From Nemertoderma westbladi (Eukaryota > Xenacoelomorpha > Nemertodermatida > Nemertodermatidae): DNA of 64,000 bases. Numbering within the stretch: the stretch's first letter is position 1; the number at the start of each line of letters is the position of its first letter. The notes under the pieces are model-generated. The model made no database searches. It was not told where the DNA came from and was given only the letters and a program-made list of their open reading frames with translations. The position numbers and the translations under genes were made by a program. Below are positions 41,539 through 50,385 of the stretch, in pieces. Location: NCBI GenBank assembly GCA_032718475.1, contig JAUCBJ010003862.1, forward strand, positions 17,167 to 81,166, read 5' to 3'.

Positions 41539-42102
41539 TTAAAAAATACTTTTTTCGCAGTGTTTCAATTTGCTTTTTATTTTTCTATTTTTATTACTAC
41601 GTCGATGATGTATGTTCATAGACATTGGTCTAGCGGGTCGCTTTAAATCTCTATAAACTTTTTCTACAACTGACCTTGTTGATGGTTTCATTTTATTTAA
41701 TGCTTTATTAATAACCGTATTAGCCTGCTGATGTAAGATCCGCTTACCTTTTGGTATTACGTGTTGTCTCATAAAATTTGTGGTAAATGGTAAAGCTTTT
41801 TGTAAAACTTTTTTAGCTAATGGCTTACCAAATTTTTTCAATGTTGATAAAGCGTCTGTAAATATACCTTCTCCGTGTTGATTTGCCCGCATACCTCTAC
41901 GATAACGCTGAAAACGACGTTGTTTTAAGTTTGGACCAAATGCACCAATTTGTTGACTGTAAGGGTCAATATATGAACCACCTCGAAAAACAGGAACTTG
42001 TGTCGAGCCTCTCGTACTTCTACCACCTTTAAAAACAGCAAGATTAGAGTCTGAACCACCATATTGAGGTTTACTGTATCTTTGAAATAAATCAGAATCC
42101 AT
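41539..42102 (-). CDS. Basic virion core/cement protein with adenain-type cleavage motifs, 187 aa
   Basis: Strongly basic and glycine-rich. The N-terminal ~80 residues are G/R/S/Q-rich, the middle (80-125) an amphipathic helix-like KKFGKPLAKKVLQKALP, the tail a lysine/arginine cluster (RRSNKNRKIKSK). QYGG before S17 (residues 13-16) and QHGE before G79 (75-78) fit the (M/I/L/N/Q)xGG-x and xGx-G patterns cut by adenovirus protease. This resembles adenoviral pVI/pVII/pX-type precursors functionally. Packed between penton-like and capsid genes in the same direction. Confidence 0.75.
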   Translation of the reverse strand: MDSDLFQRYSKPQYGGSDSNLAVFKGGRSTRGSTQVPVFRGGSYIDPYSQQIGAFGPNLKQRRFQRYRRGMRANQHGEGIFTDALSTLKKFGKPLAKKVLQKALPFTTNFMRQHVIPKGKRILHQQANTVINKALNKMKPSTRSVVEKVYRDLKRPARPMSMNIHHRRSNKNRKIKSKLKHCEKSIF

Positions 42103-42112
42103 TTTAATTTAT

Positions 42113-42958
42113 TCATTTAAAGTGTAATGTAATAGATGTTGTCCCATATTCAAAATTCAAATCTTTTCCTTCTTTGTCTGTTATTTCAATATGAATGTAT
42201 GTTATCTTATATGACTTTTTTACAGGGATGTAATGAATTGTATCCTTGACAAATTCTTTATTTATTACGCTACCATATTTCACGTCATCAGGTATCGCAA
42301 CACGACGAAGTAAAGCTAAACCAAAGTCATTAATATATTGATTTTCAATTATATTAGTAGTCACGTACATGTTCGACTTAGGTTCTGGAATAGAATTGGG
42401 TGGTTGAGGGCATAAAAATACCATCTGGTAAGCTTTTTCTCCACTTCCGATAACCTTTATTAAATAACCCTTTATATTATTTTTCGTCTTCAAAATAATT
42501 TTAAAATTTGGATTTAAATTCGCGCCGAGATTATTTTCAGTAATTCCAAAATAATAGGCTAATTGTTGACCTATAAATAACTCTCGCACAGTTTTCCCTA
42601 AAATAAATTGCAACCTATTTTGCTGAGTATTTTCAACTATTTGTAATTTATCTTTCAACGCCCCCGTGTTAAAATAATCTATAATGTCATTGATACTGTA
42701 GAACAAACCGGATGGAAGTGTATCCTCAAAAATTTTTTTTCCTTTTTTTAATAAAATAACATTCTCTACATTATTATACATGGACGGCAACGTAGCTAAG
42801 TAAAATATACTTTTTATACCTACCACCCAGTTTTCGTTTGGGTTTATAGGTAAGGCGCCATGGAAATTGATCTGATAATTACTAGCGCTATTGCGGGGAA
42901 AATCAATTGGACAGGAGTTACTTGGTAGTCTTACGTAGAATTCATCCATCACTGCCAC
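42113..42958 (-). CDS. Penton-like minor capsid protein 2, 281 aa
   Basis: Opens FYVRLPSNSCPIDFPRNSAS, the typical start of the Polinton/adintovirus penton-like (single jelly-roll) family, and ends with a beta-strand block ...YTHIEITDKEGKDL then FEYGTTSITLHF, shared with the upstream paralogue. Its first 17 bp overlap the end of that gene. Probably forms the five-fold vertices of the capsid. Intact. Confidence 0.82.
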   Translation of the reverse strand: MAVMDEFYVRLPSNSCPIDFPRNSASNYQINFHGALPINPNENWVVGIKSIFYLATLPSMYNNVENVILLKKGKKIFEDTLPSGLFYSINDIIDYFNTGALKDKLQIVENTQQNRLQFILGKTVRELFIGQQLAYYFGITENNLGANLNPNFKIILKTKNNIKGYLIKVIGSGEKAYQMVFLCPQPPNSIPEPKSNMYVTTNIIENQYINDFGLALLRRVAIPDDVKYGSVINKEFVKDTIHYIPVKKSYKITYIHIEITDKEGKDLNFEYGTTSITLHFK

Positions 42959-43814
42959 CCCGTATTAACTTAAGTGTTATAACAGTGCAACCTCCGCTAA
43001 AATTAATTAATTCGCCTTGTCCGTCATGTAAAGTAATTAAGATTGTTTTTAGTTTTTTATTCAACAACGGGTAATAGCAAATGCTCTCGTATTCGTGATT
43101 AATATATTTTCGATTTAATTGCGTTAAAGGGCAGGTTCTTAAGAGCGGTGCTAAAGCGTCACCAACAAATGAGCTCTTAATAATATCTGTATATATAAAG
43201 ATAGTGTCTTTATTACGTGTTATATTCGTGGGAGCTGGAAAATCTAAAATGCCAATTTCCGAAATTTTTGGTCCGCTATAATTTAAAATTAATATCGGCT
43301 GTTCTATATTGCTTAATTCATCTACTGTAGTGGTACTGTATATATCCCAATTCGGAATACCAGGATGATTCCGATCCAATAACGGTTTTAAGCCTAGAAT
43401 TTGTATTAAATCACCACGTAGACTTAATTGTATTTTTTTCAACTTTTTAGGAAATTTAAATTTAATTCTAGAATTATTTGTATTAAAAATGAATTCGAAA
43501 TCTCTATATTTCGCTTCAGAATTAAACAGTTTATTTATATCATCAATAATCACTTGAATAGAGCTATGCATACCAGGAAATAAACTATATAATTTGGCAT
43601 CTTTTGCATCTACCCCGATTGACAGCGAGATTTGAGTTTGCAGTGTAATATTACTGTATGTTGCTTGGTATTGTAGCTCGGCAAGCCCAATTTTAGCATT
43701 TGGACCAATATATAATTCTTCGGCTAAATCAACAGTAAACTCGCTAGGATTATTATTGGGGTAAGTGTTTAATGAGCTATCTGAAAGTAGAGTGATATAT
43801 GTATCTGTGGCCAT
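42942..43814 (-). CDS. Penton-like minor capsid protein 1, 290 aa
   Basis: Opens YITLLSDSSLNTYPNNNPSE and ends with KTILITLHDGQGELI then FSGGCTVITLKL, the same layout as its neighbour. YTDIIKSSFVGDALAPLLR aligns with the neighbour's IIENQYINDFGLALLRR. The pair are diverged tandem paralogues. (AAT)n directly precedes the ATG. First gene of the capsid cluster. Intact. Confidence 0.82.
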   Translation of the reverse strand: MATDTYITLLSDSSLNTYPNNNPSEFTVDLAEELYIGPNAKIGLAELQYQATYSNITLQTQISLSIGVDAKDAKLYSLFPGMHSSIQVIIDDINKLFNSEAKYRDFEFIFNTNNSRIKFKFPKKLKKIQLSLRGDLIQILGLKPLLDRNHPGIPNWDIYSTTTVDELSNIEQPILILNYSGPKISEIGILDFPAPTNITRNKDTIFIYTDIIKSSFVGDALAPLLRTCPLTQLNRKYINHEYESICYYPLLNKKLKTILITLHDGQGELINFSGGCTVITLKLIRGGSDG

Positions 43815-44073
43815 TATTATTATTATTATTTAAGCTCTCTCTCTCTCTACTTGACTCCATTGTACATACAGTACAGTATAATGTTAAATTATAGACATCT
43901 GTGACCACGTTCATTGTCGCATCTTCTACAGTATATGCGCGGGATCAATATTTTATTGGCTTTATTTAAAACGGATGAACTATAGATATAGTAATATCAT
44001 TCGAGTTAATATTGATTAATTACGGTCGGTCATATGCGACCAAAATGAATTAATATACAGTATAAACCTAAGC
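43815..44073. other. Spacer between integrase and penton genes
   Basis: Contains a (CT)n run 43834-43847 and, on the minus strand, a GA-rich leader with (AAT)n ending at the penton 1 ATG. Probably the promoter region of the capsid cluster. Confidence 0.5.
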
Positions 44074-45162
44074 TTATTGAATATGCTGTACCCACGACTG
44101 TTTCTTGGATCCGATGAATCGGACTAAATATTCTTTCTTCCCATTGCGTACACGTTCTTTAAGTTTGCCAATATTTTTGTCAATTGCTAGATAAATATTA
44201 CTATTCGGGTGGACCTTTTGGAGTTCGTGAGAATAAAATGAGCCCTTTATTATAGCTCCAGCGCTGTCCTTAATATCGAACATTACAGCAGGTACTCTAT
44301 CCAACCTGACACGATGAATAATAAATAATTCACGTGTCCATTGTTCTCGATAGCCTTTAGCAAAAGCAGTACGAGCGATAGATAATCGTACTGTATCTCC
44401 AACTTTAAATTTTATTTTCTTATGATTAATCTGTCTATATTTCCTATATAATCTATTCATTAATTCAGTTTCATTAAATTTATTAACTTCAATAGGTGTC
44501 ATTTTTATTGTCCTATGATATGACCTATTATAAGCATAAATGAGCTTTGGTAAAATTTTAATCCAAACATTATTTCCTCGTTGTGTAAAAATTTTGAACA
44601 TCTTTGTTTTTAATGTTCTATTGAATCTCTCGACAATAGCCGCCTTATTCACAGAATACATTACGTAATACTGTATACCTAACGTATCTAAATATATTCT
44701 TACAGATTTATTTAGAAACTCAGACCCTTGATCAGTCGCGATTCTGTTTGGTTTTCCTTTCTGGAATATTTTTTGCAATATACTAATAATTTCAACACCC
44801 TTTTTTGTTTTCATACCATAGCCAAAAGCAAGCCTGCTAAAGGCATCAATATATGTTAATATATAGTTATAATTATTATTTTGCGATTTATATTGCTGCA
44901 TATCCACCAGATCTATCATATATATATCTTTTAAACCCCCCGTAAATATTTTAGATGTTGGATAATGATGTCTACGTGGAGCGTGAAGGGTGTATGTCTT
45001 TTGCCCGCTCAACCATTTCTGGGCTTGTGCTGGTTTGATGTTTGCAGCTCTTGCTAATTTTGCAACACTTGCAAAACCCGCGGGGGATGATGGATCTAAA
45101 TAAATTCTTAACAGTTTTTTGTCTAAGCTTCGGCTTAAAATCGGTTTCATCTTGCGAGGCAT
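44074..45162 (-). CDS. INT: Retroviral-type integrase with C-terminal chromodomain-like segment, 362 aa
   Basis: Core DDE motifs: IDLVDM (D84), ATDQGSEFLN (D144) and AAIVERFNRTLK (E178). The N-terminal region (residues 1-70) looks like a helical DNA-binding part (AKLARAANIKPAQAQKWL). After the core comes an SH3-like KFKVGDTVRLSIARTAFAKG, then a final block EYLVRFIGSKKQSWV that resembles a chromodomain. The enzyme joins element ends to target DNA with 6-bp duplication, as seen here. CTTTATAAG lies ~40 bp upstream of the start. The frame is intact. Confidence 0.93.
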   Translation of the reverse strand: MPRKMKPILSRSLDKKLLRIYLDPSSPAGFASVAKLARAANIKPAQAQKWLSGQKTYTLHAPRRHHYPTSKIFTGGLKDIYMIDLVDMQQYKSQNNNYNYILTYIDAFSRLAFGYGMKTKKGVEIISILQKIFQKGKPNRIATDQGSEFLNKSVRIYLDTLGIQYYVMYSVNKAAIVERFNRTLKTKMFKIFTQRGNNVWIKILPKLIYAYNRSYHRTIKMTPIEVNKFNETELMNRLYRKYRQINHKKIKFKVGDTVRLSIARTAFAKGYREQWTRELFIIHRVRLDRVPAVMFDIKDSAGAIIKGSFYSHELQKVHPNSNIYLAIDKNIGKLKERVRNGKKEYLVRFIGSKKQSWVQHIQ

Positions 45163-45198
45163 CTTTTCAACAACCGCAAGTAATATGTATATTCAAAT

Positions 45199-45208
45199 CT
45201 CTTATAAA
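45199..45208 (-). promoter_or_regulatory. TATA-like element upstream of integrase
   Basis: Minus-strand CCTTTATAAG, about 40 bp before the integrase ATG at 45162. Overlaps the downstream edge of the small ORF at 45214. Confidence 0.45.
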
Positions 45209-45213
45209 GGGCA

Positions 45214-45384
45214 TCACCGTAAGAACAACTGAAATTTTTTAATTATTTTCTTTGAAGTTGATGTTTTAAAGGGTTTTCTTTTTGTAGTATTTACTCTAGG
45301 TATATCTTGTGGTTTTAAATCAGTAGCTAACGGTTTACTCGATACTAAATATAATTTTCTAAATGTTACTCCTGTTTTAACCAT
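45214..45384 (-). CDS. Small basic Polinton protein, 56 aa
   Basis: ATG at 45384 lies 2 nt after the preceding gene's stop, the same spacing used between capsid genes. Stop TGA at 45214-45216. Rich in lysine and threonine (RVNTTKRKPFKTSTSKK), with a hydrophobic first third (FRKLYLVSS). No known family. The compact placement is the main evidence; it could be a small DNA-condensing virion protein. Confidence 0.55.
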   Translation of the reverse strand: MVKTGVTFRKLYLVSSKPLATDLKPQDIPRVNTTKRKPFKTSTSKKIIKKFQLFLR

Positions 45385-45386
45385 TA

Positions 45387-45659
45387 TTACCGTCCGCGGT
45401 TAATTTTTTTCGCAATAGCTGCTCCAGCGGCGGCGGCACCGGCACTCGCGGCGAGTTTCGCACCAATGCCGAGTAAGGGTATTAGAAACGGTAGTATACC
45501 TCCAGATTGATTGCTTAACTTTTTTCTGTAACTTGATATATTTTTTGTTTTACGGTTGAGTAATTTCAATACCTTCTTATAGCGGCGAGTTCTTATAAGT
45601 TCTTTGTTGAGGGGTAGCGCTGCGTAGAAATTCCAGTTCGTTACGATATTTCTGCTCAA
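45387..45659 (-). CDS. Small virion precursor with adenain-type site and hydrophobic tail, 90 aa
   Basis: Basic N-terminal half (RTRRYKKVLKLLNRKTKN), then QSGG at residues 51-54 followed by a hydrophobic, alanine-rich segment (ILPFLIPLLGIGAKLAASAG) and a basic end (KKINRGR). QSGG-I fits the type of bond cut by adenain. Cleavage would free a membrane-active peptide as with adenoviral pVI or pX. The homology is functional and not demonstrated. Confidence 0.65.
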   Translation of the reverse strand: MSRNIVTNWNFYAALPLNKELIRTRRYKKVLKLLNRKTKNISSYRKKLSNQSGGILPFLIPLLGIGAKLAASAGAAAAGAAIAKKINRGR

Positions 45660-45706
45660 GTCTATTCATTGTTGCAACATTATTGAAAATTGTTACAAAA
45701 TATTAA

Positions 45707-46387
45707 TTATTTATTATTATTATTATTATTATTTTCGTTACGTTTATAGTCAATGTAATTTTTAATGTAACAATTATGATTACGAAATATATAAGATCTA
45801 AATCTTAAATGTTCGGGTGTTTCCTGTCGTAAATCAATTAAGAAATGTGAAAATGGTTCAATTGTCGCATCTTGATAGGAATCAACTAAAAATTTGGTCT
45901 GCCCTGGTAACATCTGCTTCGCGAAATTTAAAACTGATAAACTATCTCGCAGATTTTTCATTAATACTAAAGTATGGCTATTAATTGATCTTGTGCGGTT
46001 ATGCTTCCCACCGTAAAACATGTTTTGCGTTATAAAACAAATAAATATATTGGAATGATGAGCTACCTTAGTAAACAATACAGTTAAAGCTGTACTGGAC
46101 TCAGTTTCTGTTAATAAATCATCTATAATTAATAAATCTCGACTATTCACTAAACTATCTATATTTTCGGGCAAACCTTTGTAAAGGTGAGTAATACCGG
46201 GAATAGTCGGGGGATTGCTCCCGTAACAATACAATACTCGCAAGGGGGCTTCGTTGAAACAACCATTCTTGTGTTTAATTAAATTACTGACAAACGTTGA
46301 CTTTCCAGAACCAGGTGGCCCAGAAATTATCATACTCGTTCCCATTTGAAAGTTTAAATTATATGGACCTGAATTAAAGTCAGCCAT
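45707..46387 (-). CDS. ATP: Genome-packaging ATPase (FtsK/HerA/A32-like), 226 aa
   Basis: Walker A SGPPGSGKST (residues 22-31) and Walker B LLIIDDLL (86-92), with the arrangement typical of the A32-like packaging ATPases of Polintons and large DNA viruses. Short N-terminal lead, and a sensor region FICFITQNMF near 116-124. The tail ends in an asparagine run. It would pump DNA into capsids. (AAT)n precedes the ATG. Intact. Confidence 0.92.
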   Translation of the reverse strand: MADFNSGPYNLNFQMGTSMIISGPPGSGKSTFVSNLIKHKNGCFNEAPLRVLYCYGSNPPTIPGITHLYKGLPENIDSLVNSRDLLIIDDLLTETESSTALTVLFTKVAHHSNIFICFITQNMFYGGKHNRTRSINSHTLVLMKNLRDSLSVLNFAKQMLPGQTKFLVDSYQDATIEPFSHFLIDLRQETPEHLRFRSYIFRNHNCYIKNYIDYKRNENNNNNNNK

Positions 46388-46604
46388 TTATTATTATTAT
46401 TAAGATATATCAACAATACAATATAATATAAATATCAATATCAATATCAATAAACCATCACCATTACTATGTATATAACAATAATTGAGGCAACTACAAT
46501 ATTAGAGTACTGTATATTTAATTAACATATGACACAACTACAGTATGTGACGCTCGCTGCAACAAAAGGTGCTATTTCCAATTATAGTATAGACTGATGT
46601 AATT
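46388..46604. other. Intergenic spacer, AT-rich
   Basis: AT-rich spacer with (AAT)n and tatcaa repeats. Nothing further seen. Confidence 0.5.
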
Positions 46605-47057
46605 TCAAGCATGGTGAGCATCTTTATACGCGAAATAATGATAGGTAACATCGGCGGTTTGGAAATCACTTCCCGAGAATTTTGCACTAATGATTTTTTT
46701 ATGTTCGCCGCTAAAAAAATAAGGAATATAGTAGCAACACCGTCGTACTACATTTCTATAAAAAATATTCTCCAATATTGTAAATAAATCTCCCGGATCA
46801 TTACTTTCCGCAGAAATATAAGTTATATTGCGAAGCTCTTTCCAATAATAGGGTTGATAACTTGCCAACTTTATATTAAACTTAGATATGGGTGCGCGAC
46901 AAATAGGACAAATTTTAGAACAATAATTATTCATTTTGGAATATTGTACAATACATTGTACGCAAGTTGCATGTTTATTTTCACATTTATAATAATCTCG
47001 ATTTTGTTGCAATAACTTAGAATAGCAAACTGGACATTTTTCATTTAAAATATCCAT
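46605..47057 (-). CDS. RING-finger protein, 150 aa
   Basis: C8-x2-C11-x13-C25-x3-H29-x2-C32-x2-C35-x14-C50-x2-C53, a complete C3HC4 RING pattern, followed by RAPISKF as in many E3 ubiquitin ligases. Residues 60-150 have no recognised domain. A product of this kind could direct ubiquitination of host or viral proteins. A viral E3-like role is inference. Confidence 0.8.
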   Translation of the reverse strand: MDILNEKCPVCYSKLLQQNRDYYKCENKHATCVQCIVQYSKMNNYCSKICPICRAPISKFNIKLASYQPYYWKELRNITYISAESNDPGDLFTILENIFYRNVVRRCCYYIPYFFSGEHKKIISAKFSGSDFQTADVTYHYFAYKDAHHA

Positions 47058-47300
47058 TTTTCCAAATTTTAAAGTAAATTGAAAATAATTACCTCAATAC
47101 ACAACAACAACAAACAAAACTGTTATACTGTATATACAAATACTACTACAATTTTCGATTATTTAAAAACATTAAAATTTTATAAATAATCATAAAATAT
47201 TTATAATATAGGGGGAAAAGTCAAGAATCAATGATATTATCAATATATTCAACATTATCTGTTGATTCTTCAGGTTCGATAAAGGATTCTTTTGAAATCA

Positions 47301-47663
47301 TTACAATAAAGAAAGACATAATTTCGTAGGGCTATGCCGATTTAGCCGTATTTCAAACTTTTCACCAGCTTCGTTGTATTGTGTAATAACAATAAACCCC
47401 TCTATCATGGATAATAGTAAGATGTTGATTAATTTTCCCTCATGCTCAACTTTCAGGTTGTAATCTAAGAGATGAATACTATTATCAGAAGCATCAATAT
47501 CAATTGAGCTTAAAACTTTCCTGGCTTTTTCAGAAAACTCAATTTTATATTTATCATCTCCCTGATGGTAAATTGTATAATCAATAACAATATAGGCTTG
47601 ACCATCTTCTGCAAAAAATGAATGCCTTACTATTGGCATAACCATATCGGAATCAGAAGACAT
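47301..47663 (-). CDS. Unknown Polinton protein, 120 aa
   Basis: First gene inside the right TIR. Beta-strand-like alternation (AYIVIDYTIYHQ, YKIEFSEKARKV, FEIRLNRHS) and acidic N-terminus. No family recognised. A CCAAT/TATA pair lies about 95-170 bp upstream. Expressed outward-in like an early gene. Confidence 0.6.
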   Translation of the reverse strand: MSSDSDMVMPIVRHSFFAEDGQAYIVIDYTIYHQGDDKYKIEFSEKARKVLSSIDIDASDNSIHLLDYNLKVEHEGKLINILLLSMIEGFIVITQYNEAGEKFEIRLNRHSPTKLCLSLL

Positions 47664-47754
47664 TATTTAATTTATTTTATTGTAAATCAAACAAACAAAG
47701 TAAAAACTTTTAAACTAAAACCATTACAATTGATTAATTGTGATTAAAGCAAGA

Positions 47755-47832
47755 GATTATATATATAAGATATTTTCAAAAATAATACAGGTCTTAAACT
47801 GAGAAATAGCCTAAATTCGGTTTATTGATTGG
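47755..47832 (-). promoter_or_regulatory. Candidate promoter of the 120-aa gene (CCAAT and TATA)
   Basis: Minus-strand TCTTATATATATAATC (47755-47770) and CCAATC (47826-47832), 100-170 bp before the ATG at 47663. Same order as the polymerase promoter on the other side. Confidence 0.5.
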
Positions 47833-47902
47833 TTGATTAGCCGGTAGGGAAAATGCAGTTTAATTAAAAATTATTGCGTAATAATAATAATCACTAATTT
47901 GT

Positions 47903-48525
47903 GTATACGCGTAGCTGGAACGTGGCGGAATTTCATGCACATGTATCATACTGAGTGGTTGGTTTGTTGGTTTGGCGACAGCAGCTGAGTAGCTCTATCA
48001 ACGGAGGGACGTAAATCGTTGAGTTGGCAATCGATATAATATACTGTAATATAACGACTTGGTATATGCATCGTGTAGATGGCCACTTTATCGTTTTAGT
48101 CACCATATACAGTATGTGGAGGTGGTAGCGTGGCGAAAAGGGGAATAATCGGAGGGTGTATCGCTGTTGGTTGGTTCGTGAGTGGGTAGGTAACAGCAGT
48201 TGATCGAATAGCGATGGGTTGGGGGCTAGCCATGCATCAAGAAGTTAGGCTACGCGAAGATGAATATGCAATGGATGGTTGTTGCAGCAATGATACGAAT
48301 CAATACTATCGGTTGGTAGGTAACAGCTGCCATTGAATAAGGTGGGCTACGCGTAGGTGAATACGCTACGATTGGTTGATGGTAACTACCTCGATGGTGA
48401 CAGATGTAGGCAATTAAACGCCGTAATTTAGCATCGGAATTTGGCATTTTTAATAGTCCTCCGAGATGTAGCCCATAGCCCAAGCTAGGGAGGAGTTCGT
48501 TGGGGTCACCTCTTCTCCTACTACT
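47903..48525 (-). repeat. Polinton right terminal inverted repeat
   Basis: 623 bp, reverse complement of 30249-30858. Ends ...CTCCTACTACT and is followed by GCTGAT. It is 13 bp longer than the left TIR, through small indels. Confidence 0.95.
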
Positions 48526-48531
48526 GCTGAT
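48526..48531. repeat. Polinton target-site duplication (right)
   Basis: GCTGAT, identical to 30243-30248. Confidence 0.95.
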
Positions 48532-49300
48532 CACGAATATGACATATGAAAATATCGTACCATGTTGATGACGGGTTTTTTTAGATACGTGTCAATGTGC
48601 AGCATGAAAAATACAAGTAGCACAAATTTCATAATGAAAAATCATTACCAAATCAACCTGATTTTATAACATTTGGGGTATTTTGCGATGCTGATCACGA
48701 ATATGATACTCATAAATATAGTATTATCCAATTCAACCAAAGTTGATTTTTTCTCTTTGAAATTTTATGCTACTTGCATTTTTCGTCCCACCAGACAAAC
48801 ACGAAAAGCGATAGTTGCGTTACCACGAATTATTTTTAACGAGTTGTATCGTGATTAGCGACCTTGAAAACCAGTATAGTTTCAGAATTACCAAACCAAA
48901 GACAAAATTTATCAGTTTAAAATTTTTGCTACTTGTAATTTTCGTTTTGGAGCACCAAAATGGCACCAAAATTGGGTTTGCACATACCAGAAATATTTAT
49001 AACTACTTTCATCGCGATCAGCTAACGCGAAAACCCTTATACGTTTAGAATTATCAAACCAAACAAAAAAGTTTTTAGTTCGACATTTGTTTACTTTTAC
49101 TTTTCGTCCTGGTGGTCCAAAATAGCACCAAAAATGATTGATGCATTGCCAGAAAAATTAAATTTGCCAGAAAGTTTGACATGTTTTATCGTGATCAGCG
49201 TCCTCGAAATCCAATATACCATCAAAATTTTAATTTTTGAGCCAAGATCTAAAAAATTTTCTAAAAAAATTCTAAAGTATCCACCCCCCCTCCCCCCACG
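48526..49300. repeat. Degenerate ~165-175 bp tandem array
   Basis: Phrases such as gctgatcacgaatatga (48526 and 48690) and atcgtgat(t/c)agc (about 48848, 49012, 49188) recur at about 164-177 bp. Related units occur left of the Polinton and near 51.15-51.56 kb. Non-coding. Confidence 0.7.
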
Positions 49301-49668
49301 GGCCAATTAAGTACTGTAGTAATAAATCCCGGGCCAGACAGCAGATAGTGTTAAACATACCGGTAACCCAGGATAAATATCCCCGACTGAATATGAATCT
49401 CTTAATTCTGCATCAAACACATAAACACGTTACGTAGGCCTAGTAGAGTAGAGTAAAATAAAGTATCACTTCCTCAAATCATAAAACGCACTATATTCCA
49501 GGATAGTTAATAATAATTCCCCTAAATAATATCAGTTCTCAATATCATCTCAATATCAATTAATATCATTACATTGATGTCGTAATATTATTAATTTATC
49601 TCAGCTTATCTATTATGTATCAATTACCTTTTTCTATTAAATCCAAGATAGGCCTACAGTAGTAAGGC
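49301..49668. other. Intergenic, no gene seen
   Basis: AT-rich with several atatcaatt repeats near 49535-49565. No ORF. Confidence 0.5.
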
Positions 49669-49852
49669 CGCGTTCACACTACCTAGTCAAAGTCAAAGTC
49701 AAAATAAAATAAATATAGTTAGCTAGCAATAATAAATAATAATACATTATATAGGCCTAATATAATACATAAGGGCATTCTAGAAAAAATTAAATTTCAT
49801 GTTTTGTGATTTATATTTTGTCTTTTGACTTTGACTCGGTAGTGTGAACGCG
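49669..49852. repeat. MITE with ~40-bp terminal inverted repeats
   Basis: Left end cgcgttcacactacctag followed by tcaaagtcaaagtcaaaa; right end ttttgactttgactcggtag then tgtgaacgcg. 184 bp, no coding capacity. Target duplication not clear. Confidence 0.75.
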
Positions 49853-49854
49853 TG

Positions 49855-49920
49855 ACTTTTTGGTCGACCAATAAGTACTTTTTGGTCGACCAAAAAGTAC
49901 TTATTGGTCGACCAAAAAGT
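49855..49920. repeat. Perfect 66-bp palindrome with three GGTCGACC sites
   Basis: Starts actttttggtcgacc and ends ggtcgaccaaaaagt. GGTCGACC occurs at 49862, 49884 and 49906, 22 bp apart, and the whole block equals its own reverse complement. It adjoins the MITE. Confidence 0.9.
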
Positions 49921-50359
49921 CCCTTAAAAAAATAAATAAAAAAAAGTATTAAGTGGCACAATTCAGCCACCGTATACATCGCCCGTCGAAATGTACAAAT
50001 GTTAGTGGTAGGCCCTGGTGTCATCTGATCTATAAAAAAGCCCTGACTAGTCGAACTAAGTGCCGCTCTGTAGACCGAGCGAGCGAGCGTCATCTATACA
50101 CACAGCACTTTCCAACTATAACTGCTTAGATTAGGGGATTAGGCCCCCGTGCCCGTGGCTGCCAGCCCGTGTAGAGGTGATAATAAATAGTCAAATAAAT
50201 ACAGGTAATAAGGCATTGATGCCTAACACAGTAACAGCATAATGCAGTCAGCACTATCAGCAGTAATGTAATGGAATGCCTAATGTAATGCAATGCATAT
50301 ACCACATACTGAATAATTGACTACATTACTGGATAAAGAATTAGAATTATTAGAATTAT

Positions 50360-50385
50360 TTATATATATATATATATATATATAA
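50360..50385. repeat. (TA)n microsatellite
   Basis: About 13 TA units. Confidence 0.95.

Larger units (their letters stand above)
30249..48525. mobile_element. Polinton/Maverick virus-transposon, full length (18,277 bp)
   Basis: Long terminal inverted repeats starting AG and ending CT, a 6-bp target duplication, and the diagnostic gene set: protein-primed DNA polymerase B, retroviral-type integrase, packaging ATPase, double-jelly-roll major capsid, penton-like proteins and adenain-type protease. The plus-strand genes lie on the left half and the minus-strand genes on the right, converging on a non-coding centre (38.1-39.2 kb). Polymerase and protease are disrupted; the other core genes are open. 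That points to a fairly recent but probably no longer autonomous copy. Confidence 0.97.
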
